64,000 bases of DNA from Motilimonas sp. E26 (GTDB taxonomy: Bacteria > Pseudomonadota > Gammaproteobacteria > Enterobacterales > CBDFNC01), in contig NZ_JAIBHJ010000007.1 of the NCBI RefSeq assembly GCF_021278025.1, positions 19,851 to 83,850 on the forward strand, read 5' to 3'. Positions 1-8,749 of this stretch are shown here, in pieces. The notes beneath the pieces were generated by a model. That model was given only the letters and a program-made list of their open reading frames with translations, was not told where the DNA came from and did not search any database. Within the stretch, counting starts at the first letter, position 1. Each line of letters starts with the position of its first letter. Position numbers and translations under genes: made by a program.

Positions 1-26
1 TGGTTCAAATCCAGCTCCCGCAACCA
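1..26 (+). tRNA. 3' end of a probable second initiator tRNA (cut by window edge) or of a repeat unit
   Basis: The first 26 bases are identical to the last 26 bases of the complete initiator tRNA gene at 152-228, including the T arm and the encoded CCA. The copy begins outside the window, so it may be the end of a full tRNA-fMet gene or of another 91-bp repeat unit. It is followed directly by a 91-bp repeat unit, just as the complete tRNA is. Confidence 0.6.
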
Positions 27-117
27 ATTTGGTAAAAGTGAATAAGAAAAAGCTCATCGGGCTCAACTCTTATAAACTCGGCGAAGGTATTTGGTTCAAA
101 GCCAGCTCCCGCAACCA
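27..117 (+). repeat. 91-bp tRNA-derived repeat, unit 1
   Basis: One of three 91-bp units (27-117, 229-319, 320-410) that are nearly identical in their first 50 bases and end in a tRNA-fMet-like 3' segment with CCA. The second half aligns with the initiator tRNA from the D-stem to the CCA end, but the anticodon arm is disrupted by a TTATAAA-containing insertion, so it cannot fold as a normal tRNA. Confidence 0.85.
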
Positions 118-151
118 ATTTTAATAGATAAAAAGTTTCAAAAAAACCAGT

Positions 152-228
<77 letters not shown>

Positions 229-319
229 ATTTGGTAAAAGTGAATAAGAAAAAGCTCATCGGGCTCAACTCTTATAAACCCTGCAAAGCTCGTTAGTTCA
301 TACCAAGCTCCCGCAACCA
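229..319 (+). repeat. 91-bp tRNA-derived repeat, unit 2
   Basis: Directly abuts the CCA of the intact initiator tRNA. The first half is identical to unit 1. The second half is the most decayed of the three (altered around 280-302) but keeps the acceptor end and CCA at 317-319. The exact 91-bp spacing from CCA to CCA indicates tandem duplication. Confidence 0.85.
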
Positions 320-410
320 ATTTGGTAAAAGTGAATAAGAAAAAGCTCATCGGGCTCAACTCTTATAAACTCGGTGAAGGTCGTTGGTTCAAATCCAGCT
401 CCCGCAACCA
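320..410 (+). repeat. 91-bp tRNA-derived repeat, unit 3
   Basis: Same 91-bp period as the preceding unit. The last 27 bases match the intact tRNA-fMet 3' end exactly, while the anticodon arm carries the same TTATAAA-containing interruption as unit 1. Confidence 0.85.
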
Positions 411-462
411 ATTTGGTAACAGTCAACTACATCCAACCTCCCCCAGCTTAACTCTTATAAAG
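411..462 (+). repeat. decayed fourth repeat unit; nothing further seen to 652
   Basis: The first half of the repeat is recognisable (shared ATTTGGTAA start and the AACTCTTATAAA block), but it is mutated and lacks the tRNA 3' end. It marks the distal edge of the tandem array. From 463 to 652 I see no gene and no clear terminator. Confidence 0.6.
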
Positions 463-652
463 TTTTAACCGTATATATTCACAGCTTTTTTGCATTAACG
501 TACCATTTCGCTTATCTAGGGTTCAGGTTAGTAAGGGATAATTTAAAGGCGCGAGCTAAATGCCTTAGAGTACTGCAGATAAATTTAATGGCTGATAAGA
601 GGATTAGTTGCAAAAATAGCGTAACTAGTATGAATATCGTATAGCAACTGAC

Positions 653-1642
653 TTACTTATTATTGATGAGGTGAGTCCCATCTAAATTTTTGGCTGTTTT
701 ATAAAAACGCTCTACCGGACAACAAACCTGATTCCGGCCAGCTTTCTTTGCTTGATACAAGTAACCATCAGCCTCTTCTACAGTGTGGTTGTTACCCTCA
801 TCATTTTCGAGAAAGGTAGAGGCCCCGATACTTACAGTTACAAACTTATGTGGCGAGCAAACATGTTCGATTTGTTTATCATAAACACTTTTTCGTATCC
901 GTTCGGCTACTTTTAGTGCACCAAAAATGTTGGTATCAGGTAATACAACAACAAATTCTTCACCGCCGTAACGGCAAACAAAATCAAGAGGTCTGACTAA
1001 AGCGGAACGGATTAACTCGGCGACAGTCTTAAGCGCTTCATCTCCTTGTACATGGCTATAATGATCATTAAAGAGCTTAAAAAAATCGATATCTATCATT
1101 AGTATGGCGGTATCATTATGCTGGCGTTTAGACTCACTCGTTTGCTTATCCAGGTGGATATCTAGGTAACGACGATTAAATACCCCTGTTAAACCATCTA
1201 TAAAAACCAATTTTTCTAACATGTCAGTTTGAAATTTCAAAGTTAGGTGGGATTTAACTCGATTTTTTAACGTCAATGGACTAATTGGCTTAGTAATAAA
1301 GTCAATTCCACCACATTGCCAACAAACGTCCTCTTCATCTTGTTGATTAATAGAGACAACAAATATAATAGGAATATTTCCCAGCTCTACTATTTCTTTA
1401 AAACGACTACACAGTTCTTTGCCTGTCATATCGGGTAAAAATACATCCAATAAAATTAGATCGGGCAAGTTATCCTTAAATACCTCTATTGCCTCTTCGC
1501 CAGAAGTCGCCCCAAGGACAACATAATCCTTGGACAAGACATTATAAATCATCTGTATATTTATTGGCTGGTCATCCACCACCAAGATCTTAGATTGGCT
1601 AAGATCGAGCTCAGCATTATCATTCAATTGGCTAAGAGGCAT
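653..1642 (-). CDS. response regulator with GGDEF output (diguanylate cyclase)
   Basis: Makes cyclic di-GMP from two GTP when its receiver is phosphorylated (PleD/WspR-like logic). A receiver domain fills about residues 20-135, with the acidic pocket VVDDQ, phospho-Asp in LILLDVF and the conserved TKP lysine. A GGDEF domain follows with an intact GGEEF active site. An RxxD inhibitory site lies five residues before it, so product inhibition is expected. I choose the ATG at 1640-1642, which has GAAG about 8 nt upstream; a longer TTG-started form from 1672 has no visible ribosome site. It overlaps the end of the upstream hybrid kinase by 11 nt, so the two are translationally coupled and the kinase is the likely phosphodonor. 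Confidence 0.9.
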   Translation of the reverse strand: MPLSQLNDNAELDLSQSKILVVDDQPINIQMIYNVLSKDYVVLGATSGEEAIEVFKDNLPDLILLDVFLPDMTGKELCSRFKEIVELGNIPIIFVVSINQQDEEDVCWQCGGIDFITKPISPLTLKNRVKSHLTLKFQTDMLEKLVFIDGLTGVFNRRYLDIHLDKQTSESKRQHNDTAILMIDIDFFKLFNDHYSHVQGDEALKTVAELIRSALVRPLDFVCRYGGEEFVVVLPDTNIFGALKVAERIRKSVYDKQIEHVCSPHKFVTVSIGASTFLENDEGNNHTVEEADGYLYQAKKAGRNQVCCPVERFYKTAKNLDGTHLINNK

Positions 1643-4600
1643 TATTTTCTTCAACCTGAATCTGTTGCTCAAATTGTTTGAGGGTTTCTTTCGCTTCTTT
1701 GAATTTTAGTACATTTAGTGCATCAATCAACTCACCAGCCCGAACGGGTGATATTGATTTGAGTTGTAATGATATTTCTTGAAAAGTATCAATGGCATGC
1801 ATATTAAAACTGCTAACCTCTTCAACTAAGCGTTTAAAAATGGGTAAAAAGTCCTCTTCTGAGGTAACTGGAGTGCTTTCATCTTCCTCAAATAATGATA
1901 ATTTTTCACTTAGCTCTGTAACTTGTACAAGGGTTCGCTTCATTAATTCAACGACTTCAAACTCAGTATGAGTGACGTCATTTAAATCTGGTTTTTCTTT
2001 TAGTTCTTGTTCAGCCAGTTTGGCTAACGTAGCCAACGGCTTAAATCCTAGTGAGCTGGCGCTGCTCTTAAGGGTATGAAACATTAATGTGAGCTGCTCT
2101 AACGTTTTGTCTTGACAAGACATTTGCTTTAAATATGACTGTAAGTCTTTATAGAATAAGCCCAATGAGCGTAAATATACGTTACTTAAATAGTTAAAGC
2201 CCTCTAAAGCATCGTTTATACAGATATTCTCTTTACGGCAATATTCTATAATCTCATCACTCAATTCAATTCGTTCGTCCGTATGGCTTGCTGTCAGCTT
2301 TTTTACTCTTTTTCTATTATCCGTTACCGTTAAAATTTGATGCACGAGGTCGACTAAACTAAATGGCTTACCAATGTGGCCATTCATTCCTACGGCCAAA
2401 CATTTAGCCTTATCTGCAGGCGTCACATTCGCTGTCATAGCAATAATAGGTAGCATTTTAAACTTATCTATCGCTTTTATGCGTCGAGTCGTTTCATAAC
2501 CATCTATACCTGGCATTTGAATATCCATTAACACCACATCAAAGGGCAACAAGCTATTTGTAAGCTCTTCTAGTGCTTGTTTACCACCTATGGCAACAGT
2601 GGTATTGGCACCTTGGCTCTCCAATAAACCAGTGACTATCTCTTGATTGGTTGGATTATCTTCAACAACCAGCACACGTTGATCCAGCAAGGCATTATCT
2701 TTCGATTTCAGTCCATTGCTGAGTGCCGTATGTTGTGCGGCCGTTGCGGCATCCAAAAATGCGTCCATCATTTGAGTTCTTGTGACCGGCTTGGTCAAAA
2801 AACCATTGAGCAGGTGAAGATAGTGATCATATTCTTCTACCAGGATTTGCTGGCTGTGTGCAGTCACCATAATCAGTAAAGGAACTTGCTTATTAGGCTC
2901 TCTTTGTTTAATTGTTTTTGCCAACTCCCATCCATCCATGGCTGGCATTTTCCAATCAATTAATGCCAAATCAAATTGTTTTTGCCCATCAAAAGCATTT
3001 TCTAGTAAGTTTAAAGCCTCATAAGCCGATGTAGTTGTTGTACTTTTCCAACCTAATTGCTCTATCATATTTTCTAAGATAGTGAGACTGGTTACATTAT
3101 CATCAACGATCAATACATTAATGGGCCGTTCCAAACGCTTTTCTATCTGCTGACATTCAAGGGCGTCGGCCGGCTTTAACAACAAATCAAAACGAAACTC
3201 AGAGCCCGACCCCACCTGGCTTTCAACTTCTATATTACCCTGCATCAACTTAACGTACTGGCTTGAGATGGTGAGCCCAATACCCAGCCCACCATAAATG
3301 CGTGTATTGGAATTATCCGCTTGGGTAAAAACATTAAAAATTTGTGTTAATTGCTCAGGCTTAATCCCAATACCAGTATCTTTTATCGACACCTTCAGTC
3401 TAACGTCGTTACTATCTTCAAGCATTTCACGGCTTATGCTGAGTACTATTTCCCCCTCATAGGTAAATTTGACTGCATTTCCAGCAATATTAATCAAAAT
3501 TCGCATTAACTTATTACGATCGCCGTAAAGAAAATAAGGAACATCAGCAGCGACATAAAAATGAACTTCAACGGGTTTAGACCCTACCATCACACTCAGC
3601 TGAGCACCAATTTCACTCAACACATCATCAAGCTCAAAGTCTTCTTCGTCCAATTCTATGCCGTTTTTTTCTAAATTTGTCACATCCAGAATATCCTCGA
3701 CTATTTGGGTCAGCACCGATACCGATAACTGACCATCAACGACATACTTTCTTTGAATTTCATCTAATTGCGACTGCTCGAGTAATTGAAAATAGCCATT
3801 GACTGCGTTTAAAGGAGTGCGTAATTCATGGCTCATGTTGGCAATAAATTCTGTCTTAATCCTGTTAGCTAAGTCCGCTTTTTCAAGGGCTGATTCAATC
3901 AATTTTTGTTTTTCAAGGCGCTCTGATATATCTTTCGCGGCAAGGTAGATACAAGGCTCTTGGTTCGTGTCGATGACGCAGCCTGATATCAGCACGGGCA
4001 CTAAAACATTATCTATCGTCCGGTAACTTGCTTCAAAAGTGAGCCTATGCTCTGTCATAATACGACTATAAATGACATCCCATGGTTCTGACTCTTTGCA
4101 GACAATAAAATCCTTAATATTAAAATGCTTCAATGATCTTCCTTTCACGCTCAGAACAACATTGGCATATGGATTACAATTGATAACATTGCCATCTAGG
4201 TTAAGCCAAAGTAGCACGTCATGAGAGTTTTCAACCGCGGTATCAGCCAAGGTCAAATGTCGTTGAATTAAATTTGGTTCATTTGTAAAAACAAACCCTT
4301 CTAATTCTCCTCTGACAAGTATTGGCGTAACGATCAATTGCAACGGTAAATGTTCACCTGACTTTAGTTTGCAGTAACAATCTATCTTTATCTGGTTTGG
4401 AAAAGATGATTGCTGCTCTATCCAGTGCAAAAAATTATCCGCTAGTTGTTCACTCTTTCCTTCCAAACTAAGGCTTTCGACATCGAGCAATGCGAGTATA
4501 TTTTGGCTATTTGTTATTTCATCAGCACCGTAACCATATAATGATGAGGCCGCGTTGTTAAAAAAATGAATATTTCCTGCTTTATCACAAGCAATCACGG

Positions 4601-6080
4601 CCGCCTGCATGCTATCAATAATGTCACTTTCAAACATAAGTTGCCGTTTAAACTTCGATGTTACCGTTGCTATTTTATTTTCTAGTAACTGATTTGTTTC
4701 AACTAACTCTTGTTGTAATCCTTTTAATTCGGTTACATCATGGATACTAACCGTCGCACCAATAAAGTCATCTTGTTCAATAATAGGCGCAATGCTAATG
4801 GATAAGAGACGCTCTTCAGAAAAATATTCTGAGTTGTATTTTATTTCAATTTGCCTTACTGCCTCGCCATTTGCGACTTGCTTAAACAGGTTAATCAACT
4901 GCATAGAGGAGAGACAAGTTGAAAGCCAGTGTGCAAGGGGTTTTTTCAACGCATTTTCTTTCGTAAAGCCAAATAATTTGCCCGCCGTATTGTTCCAATG
5001 AGCAATGGCAAAATGTTTGTTCAACCCCACGATGCCATCTGTCGAATTATTCACAACGGTTGCCAACTCAGCTTTTTGTCTAATTTCAAATAAACGCTGA
5101 AAAATGTAGTTCACCAAAAAGAAAGCCAATAGAGCCAGCAGCATTGTAACCGCCATGCTTCGCCAAAATACAATAGTAGGGTCTTCGAGACCCAAACTTT
5201 CGATAAATAAAGGGCTAGGCAGTAAACTGATAGACCACTGTCGACCAAAAACACTTACTATTTGTGAAGACATCCCCGCATTCACGGTGGGGCTGTTGTC
5301 AGCGGCTGAACTGTAAAAATGAATTACTTGCTGCGTAGTTGTATCAGAGATATCAATAGTAACGCCATCATCTAGTTTGACTGAATCAAGAACTTTACCT
5401 ATCAGTAAGGGTGAGTATACCCAGCCAAATAATTCTTCAAACGGCTGATTTACAGGGCCTTTAAAGATAGGGTAAAGAAGTAAAAAGCCATGCTTTGCCT
5501 GTTGATGAGCCTGAATTAAGGTGATTGGGGCGGTCAGTTGTGCGGATCTTGATGCCGCTGCTTTAAGTGCTGCTTGTCGCCGGTGACTCTCTGAGCCAAT
5601 ATCTAAGCCAACGGCATTAGCGTTATTTATTTCAGGTTCAATATATTGAATGATAAACAACGGATTGGTTGGTTCATCTAACTGTTTTAGCGTGAAAGGC
5701 CGTTGCCGATCCTGTTCAGCCGATGCTAAAAAAGTCGCTAAGTTTTTTTGCGTCACTTTTTTGATTACACCAAAGCCCATACTGCCGGGAAACGCTGCTT
5801 CATATTGTCGACTAAGCGAATAACGAAGTTGACTTTGATAATTAAATTTTTCTATACCTGTAGCCTCTATCGCTGCAAGTAATCCGCGTAACCCCTCGTA
5901 GTATTGGTTTATCGCACTAACAACATCAATACTGATTTGGCCGAGAGTTGCATCAACCGCTAACTCAATAGCATGCTCATTTGTTACCTTGGCCTTATTT
6001 TCTGCATTAATAGCAAATATTGTTCCAGTTACAAAAATGGCAGCTGGTGCAAAATAACGCCAAGTCAATTTGTTCTTCAT
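1632..6080 (-). CDS. CHASE-PAS hybrid histidine kinase with two receivers and HPt
   Basis: A 1482-residue inner-membrane sensor kinase. Order seen: membrane segment near residues 8-25, periplasmic CHASE-type sensor about 60-300, second membrane segment about 308-330, two or three PAS domains (about 335-720), and a HisKA domain with phospho-His near 750 (MSHELRTP). Then come a HATPase with N and G boxes, two receivers (phospho-Asp near 1043 and 1185) and an HPt domain with His near 1334 (FHTLKSS). This is a complete His-Asp-His-Asp relay. The gene overlaps the following receiver-GGDEF gene, its likely output. The ATG has AGG 5-6 nt upstream. The ligand is unknown. Confidence 0.9.
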   Translation of the reverse strand: MKNKLTWRYFAPAAIFVTGTIFAINAENKAKVTNEHAIELAVDATLGQISIDVVSAINQYYEGLRGLLAAIEATGIEKFNYQSQLRYSLSRQYEAAFPGSMGFGVIKKVTQKNLATFLASAEQDRQRPFTLKQLDEPTNPLFIIQYIEPEINNANAVGLDIGSESHRRQAALKAAASRSAQLTAPITLIQAHQQAKHGFLLLYPIFKGPVNQPFEELFGWVYSPLLIGKVLDSVKLDDGVTIDISDTTTQQVIHFYSSAADNSPTVNAGMSSQIVSVFGRQWSISLLPSPLFIESLGLEDPTIVFWRSMAVTMLLALLAFFLVNYIFQRLFEIRQKAELATVVNNSTDGIVGLNKHFAIAHWNNTAGKLFGFTKENALKKPLAHWLSTCLSSMQLINLFKQVANGEAVRQIEIKYNSEYFSEERLLSISIAPIIEQDDFIGATVSIHDVTELKGLQQELVETNQLLENKIATVTSKFKRQLMFESDIIDSMQAAVIACDKAGNIHFFNNAASSLYGYGADEITNSQNILALLDVESLSLEGKSEQLADNFLHWIEQQSSFPNQIKIDCYCKLKSGEHLPLQLIVTPILVRGELEGFVFTNEPNLIQRHLTLADTAVENSHDVLLWLNLDGNVINCNPYANVVLSVKGRSLKHFNIKDFIVCKESEPWDVIYSRIMTEHRLTFEASYRTIDNVLVPVLISGCVIDTNQEPCIYLAAKDISERLEKQKLIESALEKADLANRIKTEFIANMSHELRTPLNAVNGYFQLLEQSQLDEIQRKYVVDGQLSVSVLTQIVEDILDVTNLEKNGIELDEEDFELDDVLSEIGAQLSVMVGSKPVEVHFYVAADVPYFLYGDRNKLMRILINIAGNAVKFTYEGEIVLSISREMLEDSNDVRLKVSIKDTGIGIKPEQLTQIFNVFTQADNSNTRIYGGLGIGLTISSQYVKLMQGNIEVESQVGSGSEFRFDLLLKPADALECQQIEKRLERPINVLIVDDNVTSLTILENMIEQLGWKSTTTTSAYEALNLLENAFDGQKQFDLALIDWKMPAMDGWELAKTIKQREPNKQVPLLIMVTAHSQQILVEEYDHYLHLLNGFLTKPVTRTQMMDAFLDAATAAQHTALSNGLKSKDNALLDQRVLVVEDNPTNQEIVTGLLESQGANTTVAIGGKQALEELTNSLLPFDVVLMDIQMPGIDGYETTRRIKAIDKFKMLPIIAMTANVTPADKAKCLAVGMNGHIGKPFSLVDLVHQILTVTDNRKRVKKLTASHTDERIELSDEIIEYCRKENICINDALEGFNYLSNVYLRSLGLFYKDLQSYLKQMSCQDKTLEQLTLMFHTLKSSASSLGFKPLATLAKLAEQELKEKPDLNDVTHTEFEVVELMKRTLVQVTELSEKLSLFEEDESTPVTSEEDFLPIFKRLVEEVSSFNMHAIDTFQEISLQLKSISPVRAGELIDALNVLKFKEAKETLKQFEQQIQVEENNAS

Positions 6081-6267
6081 TTATACCTGCTGCCCCTGTT
6101 GGCTGTGATTAAGCGAGTCTAAAAACTTTGAACGGTCGGGACTAAAGACACTGAAAACTAATTATTTTTGCAAATGCTATTCATTTACAAATTTAGTGTT
6201 CTATTATAAAAAAATCAAATTAGAATTTTTTATTTATCAACTCACGATGAATGGAAAAGAAGTCGGT

Positions 6268-6274
6268 AAGGAGG
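6268..6274 (+). promoter_or_regulatory. strong ribosome binding site deciding a TTG start
   Basis: AAGGAGG, a full match to the anti-Shine-Dalgarno sequence, lies 5 nt before an in-frame TTG at 6280. No comparable site precedes the in-frame GTG at 6196 or the ATGs at 6247 and 6301. Confidence 0.7.
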
Positions 6275-6279
6275 TCATC

Positions 6280-8745
6280 TTGTTCCTAAACCATCCAAAC
6301 ATGAGAGACAGCAAAATACTCGTTATTGATGATACGATCAATAATGTACTAATGCTAAAAGAAATCCTCAAGGGTTGTGGGCAACTATTTTTCGCTGAAT
6401 CTGCCAAAGAGGCCATTGAACGCCTACCTAACTTGCTACCTGATATCATTTTACTCGATATTGTGATGCCCGAGATGGATGGTTGGGCAATGTGTGAATA
6501 CTTAAAAAATGATGCTCGCTATGAAAACATTCCAATTATCTTTATCACCGGTCATGATGAAAAAGAGTATGAGAAGCTATCTCTCGAATTAGGCGGTATC
6601 GATTTTATCAGTAAGCCATTTAATCCAAAGATTTGTCGGCTAAGAGTACAAAACCACCTTAAGTTGCACTACCAAACAAAGCTTATCAAGCAAGGACGTG
6701 AGCAACTGCAAAAAATGGTGAAACAAGTACCTGTGTTAATCACTTATTGGGATGTAAATTGGAAAAATTTGTTCAGCAATGATTACCAAGGCACTTGGTT
6801 TGGCTTGCCGCATATGCCTGAAGATAACGTAGGAATGACAAATATTTTTCCTCACGAACTATGCCAAGCTATTCAAAGCCAAGCTACCAACAGTGATGAG
6901 GTTAACTTCTTTGTCGAAGCAAAAGTCAATGGCCGAATAAAACACTATCAAGTGTTTCAATCTCCTTTCCAACAGATTGGGAATACTGGCCGTTTCCTAG
7001 TGACCCTAATTGACGTCTCCGAAGCTAAAGAAGCAAAAATGGCGCTTTACTCGGAGAAAGAACGTTTGCGGGTAACACTAAATTCAATCGGGGATGCTGT
7101 TATAGCCACAGACGATCGTGGCTGTATCACTTTTATGAACCCGATCGCTGAACGCCTGACGGGTTGGCGCTTTTGTGATGCAAAAAAACAGAAAATCGAC
7201 AGCATCATGCCACTCCAAGATGCCAATACGAAACGGCCTTTGATGAACCCTCTATATTTGGCGTTAAAAGAGCAACGAATTTTAACTATGGCTCTAAACT
7301 GCGAGTTAGTTACAAGAAGTGGAGCCACTATTGCTGTAGATGACTCAGCGGCTCCGATAAGAAACTTAGATGGCGAAGTGATAGGCGCAATTATGGTTTT
7401 CCATGATGTCAGCGAAGCGATTGCAACCGCGATGGCGATGGCGTCAAAAATGAGCCACTTAGCAAATCATGATCAACTTACCAACTTACCTAATCGGATC
7501 CTGCTCCAAGATCGTTTATCTGTTGCTTGTTCGGCAGCCTTCGCCGCCCAAAAGAAAGTCGGTTTATTATTGATCGACATCGATCATTTCAAATATTTAA
7601 ATGATTCTCTCGGTCATCATTTTGGCGATGAACTCATTTGTCTGATGGCCAAACGACTCAAAGCCTTACTCCCTGAATCCTATACCTTAGCACGTTTAGG
7701 TGGCGACGAATTTGTCATTCTGATGACAGGAATACGTTCACCAGACTTAGTCTCTGCTCTTGCCGATAAGATAGTGGAAAACATGCATGAACAGTTTAAG
7801 CTTGCCGAACAGTTTTACAGCGTTTCTGTTAGTGTCGGAGTAAGTATATTCCCAGATGATGCAGAAGATACGGAGCAGTTGATGCGCCATGCAGATGTTG
7901 CAATGTATCGAGCCAAACAAGAAGGCCGTAATAGGTATAGCTTTTTTTCCAATGAGCTTGAGGCTGCCCTGTTGCAACGTCATCAACAAGAAAAAACCCT
8001 TAGAGCGGCTTTAAAAGACAATAATATACTTGTTTATTATCAACCTAAATACGACTTAGTCAGTGAGCGTATCGTCGGAGCTGAGGCCTTAGCTAGACTA
8101 CAAGGAGATGATGGTACTATCATTTCACCGGCTCAATTTATCCCGCTAGCGGAGGAGTCCGGCTTGATAGTTGAATTAGGAGAGCAGGTACTTTACAAAG
8201 CTTGTCAACAAGCCAAAAACTTGCTTCTCAATGGTGCAAATATTCCGATATCTGTCAACGTGGCTGCTGCGCAATTTGCTTCACCAGAGCTAGAGCAGCA
8301 CATTCTGAACGCATTATCTCAATGCGGCTTACCTTCTTTTATGCTGGAGTTAGAAATTACTGAAACAGCCTTGATGATTGATCCTTCGCTTACCCAGAAA
8401 AAGTTAAACAAGCTAAAAAACCTAGGGATAAATATTTCAATCGACGATTTTGGCACTGGCTACTCAAGCCTTTCTTATCTTAAAACATACAATGTCGATA
8501 TCATGAAAATAGACATGTCATTTATTAGAGACATGCTAAGCAATACTCATGATTATGAAATAGTCAAAACTATCATAACTTTAGGCCAATCAATGGGGTT
8601 ACACCTAGTGGCTGAAGGCGTTGAAACCAAGGAACAACGTAGTGCACTGATTAAGTTAGGATGTCCGACTGCACAAGGATATCTTTATAGCCCACCCATC
8701 ACAGCCGAACAATTTATAAGTCTTATTAAGTCAGAGCAGCAGTAA
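6280..8745 (+). CDS. response regulator with PAS, GGDEF and EAL domains
   Basis: A dual-domain cyclic-di-GMP enzyme under receiver control. The receiver covers about residues 8-125 with phospho-Asp near 60 (LLDIVMPEMDG). A divergent PAS-like stretch and a clearer PAS (about 260-390) follow, then GGDEF with an intact GGDEF motif near 474, and EAL with EALARL near 602 and the DDFGTGYSS motif. No RxxD inhibitory site precedes GGDEF. Both catalytic motifs are intact, so synthesis, hydrolysis or both are possible. The start is set at TTG 6280 by the adjacent strong ribosome site; the open frame extends upstream to a GTG at 6196. The next gene, a hybrid kinase, begins 4 nt after the stop and is the probable phosphodonor. 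Confidence 0.88.
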   Translation: MFLNHPNMRDSKILVIDDTINNVLMLKEILKGCGQLFFAESAKEAIERLPNLLPDIILLDIVMPEMDGWAMCEYLKNDARYENIPIIFITGHDEKEYEKLSLELGGIDFISKPFNPKICRLRVQNHLKLHYQTKLIKQGREQLQKMVKQVPVLITYWDVNWKNLFSNDYQGTWFGLPHMPEDNVGMTNIFPHELCQAIQSQATNSDEVNFFVEAKVNGRIKHYQVFQSPFQQIGNTGRFLVTLIDVSEAKEAKMALYSEKERLRVTLNSIGDAVIATDDRGCITFMNPIAERLTGWRFCDAKKQKIDSIMPLQDANTKRPLMNPLYLALKEQRILTMALNCELVTRSGATIAVDDSAAPIRNLDGEVIGAIMVFHDVSEAIATAMAMASKMSHLANHDQLTNLPNRILLQDRLSVACSAAFAAQKKVGLLLIDIDHFKYLNDSLGHHFGDELICLMAKRLKALLPESYTLARLGGDEFVILMTGIRSPDLVSALADKIVENMHEQFKLAEQFYSVSVSVGVSIFPDDAEDTEQLMRHADVAMYRAKQEGRNRYSFFSNELEAALLQRHQQEKTLRAALKDNNILVYYQPKYDLVSERIVGAEALARLQGDDGTIISPAQFIPLAEESGLIVELGEQVLYKACQQAKNLLLNGANIPISVNVAAAQFASPELEQHILNALSQCGLPSFMLELEITETALMIDPSLTQKKLNKLKNLGINISIDDFGTGYSSLSYLKTYNVDIMKIDMSFIRDMLSNTHDYEIVKTIITLGQSMGLHLVAEGVETKEQRSALIKLGCPTAQGYLYSPPITAEQFISLIKSEQQ

Positions 8746-8749
8746 GGTA

